NCBI RefSeq assembly: GCF_008831155.1
Contig: NZ_WBKB01000004.1
Span: forward strand, 248,001 to 312,000
Source: Gulosibacter chungangensis
Lineage (GTDB): Bacteria; Actinomycetota; Actinomycetes; Actinomycetales; Microbacteriaceae
DNA: 64,000 nt
Reading direction: 5' to 3'
Shown here: positions 34,020 through 44,284 of the stretch, piece after piece
How the letters are laid out: each line of letters starts with the position of its first letter
Numbering within the stretch: position 1 is the first letter of the stretch
Translations under genes and position numbers: made by a program
The notes under the pieces: generated by a model
What the model was told of the DNA's origin: nothing
Seen by the model: the letters and a program-made list of their open reading frames with translations, nothing else
Database searches by the model: none

Positions 34020-34628
34020 ATGGCTGAAGTTGAGAACAAGCTCGACGCCCTCAAGCGCACCGCATTCGGTAAGGGTGCTGCGCGCAAGATCCGTGCGAAC
34101 CACCAGGTCCCCGCAGTGCTCTACGGTCACGGGACCGAGCCGCAGCACATTACCCTTCCGGGCCACGAGACCATGCTGATGCTGCGTAAGGCTAACGCGC
34201 TCATCGAGCTCGACATCGAGGGCACCAAGGAGCTCTCGCTGGTGAAGGACGTTCAGCGTGACCCGGTTCGTCAGATCATCGAGCACGTTGACCTCCTGCT
34301 CGTGAAGAAGGGTGAGCGCGTTGAGGTCGAGGTGCCCATCGAGATCACCGGCGAGCCCTACCCGGGCATGATCGTGGTGCAGGACACCACGACCATCGCG
34401 GTGCTCGCAGACGCAACCGACATCCCGGAGTACATCCAGGTGAGTGTCGAGGGCCTCGAAGCCGGCGCATCGATCGACGCCAAGGACGTGGAACTTCCCA
34501 AGGGTATTTCGCTCGCCGACGAAGAAACTGAGATCGTACTGCTGTCGATCATGGAGCCGAAGGCTGAAGCCGAGGCTGAGGAAACCGAAGGCGAAGAGGG
34601 CGGAGCAGCCGAAGAAGCCGCTGAGTAG
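34020..34628 (+). CDS. rplY: 50S ribosomal protein L25/general stress protein Ctc
   Basis: 202 residues: N-terminal L25 domain that binds 5S rRNA (about 1-95, KGAARKIRANHQVPAVLYGHG-type opening, KDVQRDPV strand) and the C-terminal TL5/Ctc beta domain (about 100-185), then an acidic Glu/Ala tail. This is the long Ctc form usual in actinobacteria. AAAGGA precedes the ATG. pth follows after 25 bp. Confidence 0.96.
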   Translation: MAEVENKLDALKRTAFGKGAARKIRANHQVPAVLYGHGTEPQHITLPGHETMLMLRKANALIELDIEGTKELSLVKDVQRDPVRQIIEHVDLLLVKKGERVEVEVPIEITGEPYPGMIVVQDTTTIAVLADATDIPEYIQVSVEGLEAGASIDAKDVELPKGISLADEETEIVLLSIMEPKAEAEAEETEGEEGGAAEEAAE

Positions 34629-34653
34629 AACACTCGGAGAGTTCTGAAACAAC

Positions 34654-35241
34654 ATGGCAAGTAATGTGTGGCTCGTAGTCGGTCTCGGCAACCCCGGAGA
34701 CCGCTATCGAGCCACGCGTCACAACATTGGCCACATGGTTGTTGATGAACTCGCCAGACGGCAAGGCGAGTCCTTCCGTCGACACCCGCGAGCCAATTCC
34801 TCCGTCGTGGAGGGTTGGCTCGCGCCGGGCGGACCCAAAGTGATGCTCGCGAAATCTAACGGTTATATGAATACTTCCGGCGGGCCGGTATCCCAGCTCG
34901 CCCAGTACTACTCGGTGCCGAACGAGCGGATCATCGTGGTCCACGATGAGCTTGATCTGCCTTTCGACACCATCAAGCTCAAGCGCGGCGGTGGCCACGG
35001 TGGACACAACGGCTTGCGCGATATTTCCTCGGCTATTGAGCGTGATTACCTGCGGGTACGTGTGGGTATCGGCCGGCCACCTGGCAGACAGGACGCTGCC
35101 GACTACGTGCTGCGTCCATTCGACAGCACCCAGCGTGACACCCTCGGAGTACTTATCCAAGACGCGGCCGATGCGGTAGAACTCATTGTCGAACGCGGCC
35201 TCCTGGATGCTCAGCAGGTCGTGCACGCGAAAGCTCAGTAG
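34654..35241 (+). CDS. pth: Peptidyl-tRNA hydrolase
   Basis: 195 residues. Cleaves peptidyl-tRNA dropped from ribosomes. Motifs: [18 protein letters not shown] near 8-25 with the catalytic His, [12 protein letters not shown] near 66, [10 protein letters not shown] near 95, [15 protein letters not shown] near 110. GGAGAG upstream. Ribosome-recycling neighbourhood with rplY and dtd. Confidence 0.97.
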   Translation: MASNVWLVVGLGNPGDRYRATRHNIGHMVVDELARRQGESFRRHPRANSSVVEGWLAPGGPKVMLAKSNGYMNTSGGPVSQLAQYYSVPNERIIVVHDELDLPFDTIKLKRGGGHGGHNGLRDISSAIERDYLRVRVGIGRPPGRQDAADYVLRPFDSTQRDTLGVLIQDAADAVELIVERGLLDAQQVVHAKAQ

Positions 35242-35249
35242 GTCGCAGC

Positions 35250-35687
35250 ATGAAAGCTGTGATTACTCGTTGTGCTTCGGCTGCGGTGGAAGTGGCAGGG
35301 GAAATCGTCGGCGAACTGCCTCGGCCGGGCCTTCTTGCACTGATCGGCGTGACACACACCGACACCGAGCAGGACTGCGCAAAAATTGCCCGCAAGATTG
35401 CCCAGTTGCGCATCCTTGCGGACGAAAAAAGTGCCACCGATCTCAACGCGCCCGTGCTGCTGGTCAGCCAATTCACGCTCTACGGGGATCCGCGTAAAGG
35501 GCGTCGCCCCTCCTGGTCAAATGCTGCCCCCGGTTCGGTTGCCGAGCCCCTCATTGCACAGCTGGCCACGCTACTCGAAGAATACGGCCTGCACGTAGAA
35601 CAGGGCGTCTTTGGCGCAATGATGAAGGTGTCTTCCGTGAATGACGGCCCCTTCACGGTGCTGCTTGATTCCGCGGAAATCGCCTAG
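35250..35687 (+). CDS. dtd: D-aminoacyl-tRNA deacylase
   Basis: 145 residues. Hydrolyses D-aminoacyl-tRNA (and Gly-tRNA-Ala) to keep D-amino acids out of proteins. Catalytic SQFTLYGD near 72 and cross-subunit [11 protein letters not shown] near 131. Eight bp after pth, presumably co-transcribed. The stop TAG (35685-35687) is also the start of the mfd -10 hexamer. Confidence 0.95.
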   Translation: MKAVITRCASAAVEVAGEIVGELPRPGLLALIGVTHTDTEQDCAKIARKIAQLRILADEKSATDLNAPVLLVSQFTLYGDPRKGRRPSWSNAAPGSVAEPLIAQLATLLEEYGLHVEQGVFGAMMKVSSVNDGPFTVLLDSAEIA

Positions 35688-35690
35688 ACT
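35685..35690 (+). promoter_or_regulatory. -10 hexamer TAGACT, leaderless mfd, containing the dtd stop codon
   Basis: TAGACT begins with the dtd stop codon TAG and ends 6 nt before the mfd GTG (35697). Confidence 0.6.
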
Positions 35691-35696
35691 TCCCTG

Positions 35697-38600
35697 GTGA
35701 GTCTTCACGGATTAATTGCTGCGCTTCAAACCACTCCCACCTTCGCGAATGCCTCGAGACGGGCAAATCGAGATGCTGATTTCACGCTTGTAGACGGCCT
35801 CCGCGCGCCGCTACTGGCATCCCTGATTGAAGAACGAGGTGGGATGACCGGGCATCAACAGATGGTGCTCGCGGTCACCGCAACAAGTCGCGAATCCGAG
35901 CAATATGCCGAAGATTTGCGGGCCTTCCTTCCGGACGCCAAGATTGTAGAGTTCCCGGCATGGGAGACGCTGCCCCACGAACGCTTGAGCCCCTCCGCCG
36001 ACACCACCGGGCGCAGGCTTGCAGCCATGCGAGAGCTCGGCAACTGGCGGCGACAGGACTCTCCACAACAACCCTTCGTGCTGTTCGCATCCGTACGGGC
36101 TGCCCTGCAACCGCTGATGCCCAGTCTGGACGAACCGATCACGATTGAGCTCAAGACCGGTTCCCGCGGCCATGACCTCACCGAAATCGCCACGAACCTG
36201 GTTGAACTCGCCTATCAACGAGTGGACATGGTCACCCGCCGCGGAGAATTTGCGGTGCGTGGTGGCATCCTCGATGTCTTTCCCCCCGACGCCCCACACG
36301 CCCTCAGAATCGATTTCTTCGGTGACGAAGTGGATGAGATTCGTCCCTTCGGCGTGGCCGATCAGCGCACCTACGAAGACACCGTCGACGAGGCACTGTT
36401 GACGCCGAGTCGAGAACTCCTATTGACGGAGTCAGTGCGGGCCAAGGCTCGCGAAATGGAACATGAATTCCCGAATATTGAAGGGCTCCTCAGCAAGATC
36501 GCGGAGGGCATCCCGGTCGAGGGAATGGAATCCCTAGCACCGGCGTTGGTTGATAAACTCCTGCCGATTGTTGACTATATGCCGCAAGACGCGGCGATTG
36601 CGGTACTCGCCCCGGAGCGGGTGGTGAGCCGAGCATCCGACCTGCGTGAAACCAACCGCGAATTCCTGGAAGCCGCCTGGAGCGCCGTCACGGCGGGCGC
36701 TGATGCCCCAATTGACCTCTCGGGCGGCGACTATATCTCGGTCAAGGAACTGCGCGAATTGAAAGGGGAGCGGGTATGGTGGACCTTCTCACCCTTCGGC
36801 GTTGATGAGGAAGGGTGCTTCCACATCAACGGTGACCCGGTGCCCTCCTTCGCCGGCAATTCAGATGGTGCAATCGATCACACCATAGAACTCCTGCAAG
36901 ACGGTTGGACCGTGGTGATGGCCGCGAACGGGCAGGGGCTCGTCGACCGAGCCCAGCAAGTGCTCGCCGAGCGCGGAGCCGCCGGTCGGCCGGTGACCGA
37001 GCTTCCTGGTGAGCAGCTCGAACCCGGCGTGGTGTATCTCGTGAAAGCGCCGCTGACCGCGGGTGTGCAAATTCCCAAGCACAAGCTTGCGTTGATTACC
37101 GAATCGGACTTCTACGGTCGCGCAGCCGGGTACAGCGCCGCCGCTCCGAAGAAGCTCGCGCGGCGTCGCGCCAACGCGGTGGTGGACCCGCTGCAGTTAA
37201 AGGCGGGCGATTATGTCGTCCATGACCAGCACGGTGTGGGGAAGTTCCTGCGTCTCGAGCAGCGCGAGGTTCCGGTGCCTGGAACTCGCGGCAAGAAGTC
37301 TGTGCGTGAATACCTCGTCATTGAATACGCGCCTTCCAAGCGCGGCCACCCCGGCGACAAGCTGCTGGTGCCCACCGACCAGCTCTCGCAGCTAACGCGA
37401 TATGTCGGCGGCGAAGCGCCGGGACTGTCCAAAATGGGTGGCAGTGACTGGGCTGCGACCAAACAAAAAGCCCGCAAGGCGACCAAAGACATCGCAGTGG
37501 GATTGGTCAAGCTTTACTCGGCCCGGGCGGCATCCAAGGGCTTCGCGTTTTCGCAGGACACCCCGTGGCAGCACGAATTTGAAGAGGCCTTCCCCTTCAT
37601 CGAGACACCCGACCAGCTGCAGACCATCGAAGAAGTCAAGCGCGATATGGAAAGTCCGCTGCCGATGGATCGGCTACTCTCCGGCGACGTTGGTTTCGGC
37701 AAGACCGAAGTCGCGGTGCGCGCCGCCTTCAAGGCGGTGCAGGATGGTAAGCAGGTCGTGGTGCTCGTTCCGACCACCCTCCTCGTGCGCCAACACCACG
37801 AAACCTTCACTGACCGCATGGCCGGTTTCCCAGTGCAGGTCCGCGCCGTCAGCCGTTTTCAATCCAATAAGGAAGTTGAGGATGCGCGGCAGGGGCTTGC
37901 CGACGGCTCGGTAGACATTGTCATCGGGACCCACCGCATCCTCTCGGATACCTTCACCTACAAGGATCTCGGGCTGATCATCGTCGACGAGGAGCAGCGG
38001 TTTGGTGTTGAGCACAAGGAAAAGCTCAAGTCACTAAAGACCAATGTGGACGTGCTATCGATGAGCGCCACGCCCATCCCACGCACCCTCGAGATGGCCG
38101 TCACCGGAATCCGAGAAATGTCCACCCTCGCGACCCCGCCGGAGGACCGGCATCCGATCCTCACCTATGTCGGCCCGAAATCCGACAAGCAGATCACCGC
38201 GGCCGTGCGCCGCGAACTGTTGCGCGAGGGGCAGGTGTTTTACGTCCATAACCGCACCGCCTCGATCAATAAAGTTGCCGCCCACCTCGCGGAACTTGTC
38301 CCCGAGGCACGCATCGCGGTGGCGCACGGTCGACTGTCCGAGAAGACCCTCGAGCAGGTGATCGTGGACTTTTGGGAGCGTAAATACGATGTCCTGGTCA
38401 CCACCACGATCGTAGAAACCGGGCTCGACATTCCAAATGCGAACACCCTCATCATTGACGACGCCGAACGCTATGGCCTGAGCCAATTGCATCAGTTGCG
38501 CGGTCGCGTCGGTCGCGGTCGTGACCGTGCATACGCCTATTTCCTGTACGACGGGAACCGCCCGCTTACTGAAACGGCGCACGACCGGCTCGAGACGATT

Positions 38601-39290
38601 GCCGCGAACAACGAGCTCGGTTCGGGTATGCAGGTGGCGATGAAGGACCTGGAGATCCGCGGTGCCGGTAACGTACTCGGCGGAGAACAGTCTGGGCACA
38701 TCGCCGGGGTCGGCTTCGATCTGTACCTGCGGATGATCGGTGAAGCGGTGGATGCATTCAAGGGCGAGCTTCCCGAAACCCAAACGGAACTGCGCCTCGA
38801 GTTGCCCGTGGATGCGCGCATCCCGGACGCCTACATCGATTCCGAACGCTTGCGACTGGAGGCCTATCAGAAGCTCTCGGCGGCGGCCTCACCGGGAGCA
38901 AGGCCCGGCCAAATCGATCTGGTGATCGAGGAACTGCGAGATCGCTACGGTGAACCTCCGGAGGAAGTCCAGATGCTTTTCGCCGTCTCGCGGATTCGCA
39001 GAATGGCGGTCAAACTGGGGCTGAGTGAAGTGGTTGCGCTGGGCAAGAACCTGCGGATCACCCCGGTGACGCTCGCGGAATCAAAACAGCTGCGACTGCG
39101 CCGAATGTACCCGGGTGCGAAATATCTCGAGGCCGGGCACGTGCTCAACCTGCCGCTGCCCGCGGGTCGGATGGGGGAGGCGCCGAGCGACAGCGAAATC
39201 ATCGAGTGGGTGCGCGGCGTATTCCGGGCCATGTTCGATGCCACTGAGGAATCGGTAGAGGAAAAGCCGGCTGATCCACAAGCCGAGTAG
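35697..39290 (+). CDS. mfd: Transcription-repair coupling factor Mfd
   Basis: 1197 residues, full length. DNA translocase that removes RNA polymerase stalled at lesions and recruits UvrA. Order: UvrB-homology region (about 1-350), RNA polymerase-interacting domain (about 490-570; DYVVHDQHGVGKF opening), helicase core with Walker A SGDVGFGKTEVA near 663, VDEEQRFGVEHKEKLK near 765, SATPIPRTLEMA, and RGRVGRGRDRAYAY near 940, then the TRCF C-terminal domain (about 1030-1150). GTG start is fixed by the -10 hexamer 6 nt upstream. Converges with a membrane-protein gene 5 bp away. Confidence 0.98.
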   Translation: MSLHGLIAALQTTPTFANASRRANRDADFTLVDGLRAPLLASLIEERGGMTGHQQMVLAVTATSRESEQYAEDLRAFLPDAKIVEFPAWETLPHERLSPSADTTGRRLAAMRELGNWRRQDSPQQPFVLFASVRAALQPLMPSLDEPITIELKTGSRGHDLTEIATNLVELAYQRVDMVTRRGEFAVRGGILDVFPPDAPHALRIDFFGDEVDEIRPFGVADQRTYEDTVDEALLTPSRELLLTESVRAKAREMEHEFPNIEGLLSKIAEGIPVEGMESLAPALVDKLLPIVDYMPQDAAIAVLAPERVVSRASDLRETNREFLEAAWSAVTAGADAPIDLSGGDYISVKELRELKGERVWWTFSPFGVDEEGCFHINGDPVPSFAGNSDGAIDHTIELLQDGWTVVMAANGQGLVDRAQQVLAERGAAGRPVTELPGEQLEPGVVYLVKAPLTAGVQIPKHKLALITESDFYGRAAGYSAAAPKKLARRRANAVVDPLQLKAGDYVVHDQHGVGKFLRLEQREVPVPGTRGKKSVREYLVIEYAPSKRGHPGDKLLVPTDQLSQLTRYVGGEAPGLSKMGGSDWAATKQKARKATKDIAVGLVKLYSARAASKGFAFSQDTPWQHEFEEAFPFIETPDQLQTIEEVKRDMESPLPMDRLLSGDVGFGKTEVAVRAAFKAVQDGKQVVVLVPTTLLVRQHHETFTDRMAGFPVQVRAVSRFQSNKEVEDARQGLADGSVDIVIGTHRILSDTFTYKDLGLIIVDEEQRFGVEHKEKLKSLKTNVDVLSMSATPIPRTLEMAVTGIREMSTLATPPEDRHPILTYVGPKSDKQITAAVRRELLREGQVFYVHNRTASINKVAAHLAELVPEARIAVAHGRLSEKTLEQVIVDFWERKYDVLVTTTIVETGLDIPNANTLIIDDAERYGLSQLHQLRGRVGRGRDRAYAYFLYDGNRPLTETAHDRLETIAANNELGSGMQVAMKDLEIRGAGNVLGGEQSGHIAGVGFDLYLRMIGEAVDAFKGELPETQTELRLELPVDARIPDAYIDSERLRLEAYQKLSAAASPGARPGQIDLVIEELRDRYGEPPEEVQMLFAVSRIRRMAVKLGLSEVVALGKNLRITPVTLAESKQLRLRRMYPGAKYLEAGHVLNLPLPAGRMGEAPSDSEIIEWVRGVFRAMFDATEESVEEKPADPQAE

Positions 39291-39295
39291 GTGCG

Positions 39296-39832
39296 CTAGG
39301 CGTTTTCTTCCTCTTCGGTGGGCGCACTTGCGGTCATCAGCACCGCGGGTAGCCCGCCGGTCATGCCCGGGCCGAAGATGAGCCCGAGCACCGTCGGGAA
39401 GGTGCCAGCCATGCCCGCTTCGCCGATGATCGCGGAGCCGTAATTCCGCAGCAGCACCAGGTGCACGGCGAACCAAAGCAGCCACACGACCACGCTGACG
39501 ATGGCGAAAAGCAGCAGTAGCATCCCCAACGACACACCCGCCCGGTTACCCCAACCTGCGGGGGTGAGCCCTGCATCCTGCCGCGCCCGGATGCGCTTGG
39601 CGAGGAAGATGCCCGAGGTAATGCCCGCGGCGAGGAGCACCATTACCGGGATGTACCCGGCGAAGAAAGCGTAGGCGAGCCCGACTTGCTGATTCGCACC
39701 GCCGCCGGCCGCCACACGCTGATTCTCGGCCGCTTCGAACCACTGTGCCCCGCCGATACTGGCTGCGGTGAGGACTGTGGCGACGAGTAGGACAAGGTAG
39801 ACAAGCGTGGGGACGCGACGAAGATTGGCCAT
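39296..39832 (-). CDS. Membrane protein of unknown function
   Basis: 178 residues. Three confident transmembrane helices (about 10-29, 50-75, 100-126) and a possible fourth (about 142-165), with an acidic TEEEENA tail. A RIRARQDAG loop is basic and probably cytoplasmic. No family recognised. Divergent from mazG with only 23 bp between start codons; both look leaderless with overlapping -10 elements. Confidence 0.78.
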   Translation of the reverse strand: MANLRRVPTLVYLVLLVATVLTAASIGGAQWFEAAENQRVAAGGGANQQVGLAYAFFAGYIPVMVLLAAGITSGIFLAKRIRARQDAGLTPAGWGNRAGVSLGMLLLLFAIVSVVVWLLWFAVHLVLLRNYGSAIIGEAGMAGTFPTVLGLIFGPGMTGGLPAVLMTASAPTEEEENA

Positions 39833-39838
39833 TACTCA

Positions 39839-39848
39839 AGGTTAGCCT
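39839..39848. promoter_or_regulatory. Overlapping divergent -10 hexamers for mazG and the membrane-protein gene
   Basis: Plus strand TAGCCT at 39843-39848 (7 nt before ATG 39856); minus strand TAACCT at 39844-39839 (6 nt before the ATG at 39832). The two hexamers share two base pairs, so both promoters can hardly be open at once. Confidence 0.55.
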
Positions 39849-39855
39849 TGGGTGC

Positions 39856-40578
39856 ATGCAGGCACCGGCAGATCACCAGCACACAGAACTTCTCGCACTC
39901 GCAGAACTCATGCGACGGTTTCGCGGCGAACAGGGATGCGCGTGGCATGAACAGCAAACGCATGAGTCGCTCGTGCCATATCTCACCGAAGAAGCGGCCG
40001 AAGTGATTGACGCGATTGAACACGGGACCGCGGCAGATCTTCGTGAGGAACTCGGTGACTTGCTCTTTCAGGTGCTGTTCCACGCGGATATTGCGGAAGC
40101 AGCGGGGGAGTTCAGCCTCGAAGACGTCGCGCGGGAACAGACGGCGAAGCTTCGCTACCGCAATCCGCACGTGTTCGGGGACCAACCGACGCGTGATGTT
40201 GAGGAAATAATTCGGCTCTGGCAGGCGCGCAAGGCGGAACAAAAGCGGGATCGCAGCTCGGTGCTCGACGGGATCTCGCATGCGATGCCCGCATTGGCCC
40301 TCGCGGCAAAGGTCCTGGGTCGGGCCGAGGAAGTTGGGCTCGATGTGTCGCCAGAAGCGCTCTCTTGTCCGCAGCAATCGGATGCGGGAGAGCAAGAAAT
40401 ACCGGAGGAATCCAAGTTCGGAGATGCGCTCTTGGTCACAGTGGCTGCCGGGCGGGCAGCCGAGTTTGATGCCGAGCGGGCGTTGCGCGGGGCGATTCGA
40501 CGGCTCGAAGAACGCATCCGGGAAACAGAAGACTCAGCGACCGAAGAGGCCAATTGCAGCAGCGACGACGGGTCATAA
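39856..40578 (+). CDS. mazG: MazG-family nucleoside triphosphate pyrophosphohydrolase
   Basis: 240 residues. All-alpha NTP pyrophosphatase that hydrolyses aberrant or surplus (d)NTPs. Motifs: CAWHEQQTHESLVPYLTEEAAEVIDAI (near 34-60, written here as family pattern) with the EExxE metal ligands, and EELGDLLFQVLFHADIAEA near 67-85 with ExxD. The C-terminal half has a shorter second helical part than E. coli MazG (263). hisS starts 7 bp after the stop. Confidence 0.9.
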   Translation: MQAPADHQHTELLALAELMRRFRGEQGCAWHEQQTHESLVPYLTEEAAEVIDAIEHGTAADLREELGDLLFQVLFHADIAEAAGEFSLEDVAREQTAKLRYRNPHVFGDQPTRDVEEIIRLWQARKAEQKRDRSSVLDGISHAMPALALAAKVLGRAEEVGLDVSPEALSCPQQSDAGEQEIPEESKFGDALLVTVAAGRAAEFDAERALRGAIRRLEERIRETEDSATEEANCSSDDGS

Positions 40579-40579
40579 T
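40574..40579 (+). promoter_or_regulatory. -10 hexamer CATAAT, leaderless hisS
   Basis: CATAAT overlaps the mazG stop (TAA at 40576-40578) and ends 6 nt before the hisS ATG at 40586. Confidence 0.55.
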
Positions 40580-40585
40580 GGACTA

Positions 40586-41893
40586 ATGGCAACTCAGATT
40601 AATCCGCCGCGCGGAATGCGCGATTTCGTGCCCGCCGATAAGCGCCGCCGTGAGCGCGTGCTCGCTAAGATTCGGGAATCCTATGCGGCCCATGGATTTG
40701 ATGAGATCGAGACCCCGGTCGTGGAGGACTCCGACCGACTGCACTCGGGCATGGGCGGGGACAATGAGAAGCTTTCCTTTGCCATCATGCGTCGTGGGAT
40801 CGATCAGGATGCGCTCCGGGATGCAGCCGAGCAGGCGGATCCGCTCGCGCTCAGCGACCTGGGTCTGCGGTTCGATCTCACCGTGCCGTTGGCTCGCTTC
40901 ATGGCCACGCACCGGGGCACCCTGCCTAGCGTGTTTCGCAGTTTGCACATCGGTCCGGTATGGCGCGCCGAGCGTCCACAGAAGGGGCGCTATCGCCAAT
41001 TCGTACAGTGCGATATCGACATTCTTGGGGAACCGGGAGCGCTCGCCGAAGCGGAGCTACTCGTGGCCGGTTCTGCCGCGCTGGCAGGTCTGGGGCTGGA
41101 CTCCTGCACGATTCGAGTGAACGATCGACGACTGCTGAACGCACTTCTGGACTGGTGCGGTTTCGCTGCCGAGCAGCAGCCGCAGGCCCTGATCTCGATT
41201 GACAAGCTCGACAAGATTGGCACCAAGGGTGTCGTGGCAGAACTTGCCGTGTCCGACCCGCAGGCTGCAGAACGCATCCACCAGGCGCTGAACAACTGGG
41301 CTGAAGGCATCAAGGCCGGAATCCCGCTGACCACCGAAAGCATCCTCGCATCCCTGCCGGAGGGGCTACGGGAGAGTGCCGAAGCCCTCGAAGCCGCCGA
41401 GTCGCTCGGTGAGGTTGCGGATGCGGTGGCAGCCGGTGGGGGAGCGCTGCCGCTCGTATTCGATCCCACGCTCGTGCGCGGGATGGGGTATTACACCGGC
41501 ACGATCTTCGAAGTTGCCCACCCCGAATCCGGCTCTTCGGTCGGTGGCGGGGGTCGGTACGACGGCATGATCGGTCGATTCCTTGGCCAGGATGTGCCCG
41601 CCTGTGGCTTTTCTATCGGCTTCGAACGCATCGTTGACCTTGTGTCCGAGCTTCCCGGTGACGAGGGTGAAGCGGTGATCGTGCTCGTCGACAAGAAATT
41701 GCCAGTGGCTGACACCATGCGGATCAAGCAGGCCCTCTTGGCGCCACACCGCCGTGTTCGCGTGGAGCGACGCCCGAAGAATGTCCGAAACCTGCTCGAC
41801 CGAGCTGCCGCTGAGGGCTTTACCCACGTTGCGCAGATTCGTGAGGAACAGGTTGCCGATCCCGCATCCATCACACTCGAACCGCTCGGCTAG
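40586..41893 (+). CDS. hisS: Histidine--tRNA ligase
   Basis: 435 residues from ATG 40586. Class II synthetase: PPRGMRDFVPADKRRRE opening, motif 2 region GPVWRAERPQKGRYRQF near 112, His-specific GGGRYDGMIGRFLG and motif 3 GFSIGFERI near 340, and the C-terminal anticodon-binding domain (about 350-435, VLVDKKLPVADTM, RVRVERRPKNVRNLL). Upstream frame extends to 40280 inside mazG but the family start and the -10 hexamer support 40586. Confidence 0.96.
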   Translation: MATQINPPRGMRDFVPADKRRRERVLAKIRESYAAHGFDEIETPVVEDSDRLHSGMGGDNEKLSFAIMRRGIDQDALRDAAEQADPLALSDLGLRFDLTVPLARFMATHRGTLPSVFRSLHIGPVWRAERPQKGRYRQFVQCDIDILGEPGALAEAELLVAGSAALAGLGLDSCTIRVNDRRLLNALLDWCGFAAEQQPQALISIDKLDKIGTKGVVAELAVSDPQAAERIHQALNNWAEGIKAGIPLTTESILASLPEGLRESAEALEAAESLGEVADAVAAGGGALPLVFDPTLVRGMGYYTGTIFEVAHPESGSSVGGGGRYDGMIGRFLGQDVPACGFSIGFERIVDLVSELPGDEGEAVIVLVDKKLPVADTMRIKQALLAPHRRVRVERRPKNVRNLLDRAAAEGFTHVAQIREEQVADPASITLEPLG

Positions 41894-41941
41894 AGCGCTC
41901 GGTTAGACTCAGTCCGCCACCGCAATTTATCCCAAACGTAA

Positions 41942-43240
<1,299 letters not shown>

Positions 43241-43260
43241 TTCGCTAGGCCTTATCCCGA

Positions 43261-43683
43261 ATGAGTAAGCGACGAGGACTTGAGCGCCGACCCACAGGTG
43301 GGTCGGTGCTCATCCTTGTTGCGCTCGTGGTCGCGGTCGCGACACTGAGCCCGACCATCCAGCAGCTCATCGGGCAGCGGCAGCACATTGCCCAACTCGA
43401 AGACGAAATTGCGACAACCACCGAAGATATAGAAGGACTCGAGCAAGAGCAGGCGCGCTGGGACGATCCGGCCTATGTCCGCGCCGAGGCTCGAGGTCGA
43501 CTACTCTTTGTGGAGCCGGGGGACACGACCTACGTGGTCGTTGATGAATCCACGCCCCAAGCGCCCTATGAACCCGTGGACGTATCCGTCGAAGTTCATG
43601 AAACAACAACCGATTCGGGTGAGCTCTTTCTCGACTCACTGATCCGATCGTCCACCGCCGAAGCACCCCAGGAGACCCCGTGA
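43261..43683 (+). CDS. FtsB/DivIC-family septum formation initiator
   Basis: 140 residues: short basic N-tail (MSKRRGLERR), one transmembrane helix (about 17-40), a coiled coil (about 42-68) with the family QARWDDPAYVRAEARGRL-type segment, and an acidic, Thr-rich extracytoplasmic tail. Forms a divisome complex with FtsL and FtsQ. eno-divIC-DUF501 order is standard in actinobacteria. The stop overlaps the next start (GTGA). Confidence 0.92.
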   Translation: MSKRRGLERRPTGGSVLILVALVVAVATLSPTIQQLIGQRQHIAQLEDEIATTTEDIEGLEQEQARWDDPAYVRAEARGRLLFVEPGDTTYVVVDESTPQAPYEPVDVSVEVHETTTDSGELFLDSLIRSSTAEAPQETP

Positions 43684-44189
43684 CACAATTTCCGCCCGCT
43701 AGCGAACACGACATCGCGGTGGTCACGGAGCAGCTTGGCAGGCAAGCCCGCGGGGTACTGGGGATCGGCGCACGCTGTGTGTGCGGTAACCCCACAGTGG
43801 TGATCACCGCGCCAAGACTGGATGATGGAACCCCCTTCCCGACCCTGTACTACCTGACGCATCCGGAAGCGACAGCCGAGATGTCGCGGCTAGAAGGCCG
43901 GCACTTGATGGTGGAAATGCAGGATGCATTGGCAACGGATGATGACCTCAAGGCGCAATACCAGCGCGCCCACGAGCAGTATCTCGCCGATCGTGAACAG
44001 GTGGAACATGTGGAAGAAATTGCCCATGTGACTGCCGGAGGCATGCCAACCCGCGTAAAGTGCTTACATGCCCTTGCCGCACACTCGTTGGCGGCGGGAC
44101 CGGGAGTGAACCCGATCGGGGATTGGGCCCTACGGGAATCCGCCTGGAGCCCAGCGATTTGCCAATGTGCCAACCCCGGCGCAAATTGA
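43680..44189 (+). CDS. DUF501 family protein
   Basis: 169 residues from GTG 43680. Family of unknown function next to eno/divIC and usually ppx. The N-terminal cysteine region (GARCVCGNPTVV) is followed by TLYYLTHPEATAEMSRLEG, and HALAAHSLAAGPGVNPIGDWAL near 140, with conserved His and Cys that may bind metal. Here ppx is not next in line; ndh is. Function not known. Confidence 0.9.
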   Translation: MTQFPPASEHDIAVVTEQLGRQARGVLGIGARCVCGNPTVVITAPRLDDGTPFPTLYYLTHPEATAEMSRLEGRHLMVEMQDALATDDDLKAQYQRAHEQYLADREQVEHVEEIAHVTAGGMPTRVKCLHALAAHSLAAGPGVNPIGDWALRESAWSPAICQCANPGAN

Positions 44190-44284
44190 CCTTTTGGACT
44201 TGAACAAGGCCAGGAAGTCTATAGCCGAGACGACTAAGCTTTAGCCGATCTCATAATGAGAAAACCACAGTGAGGAGTGGACGC

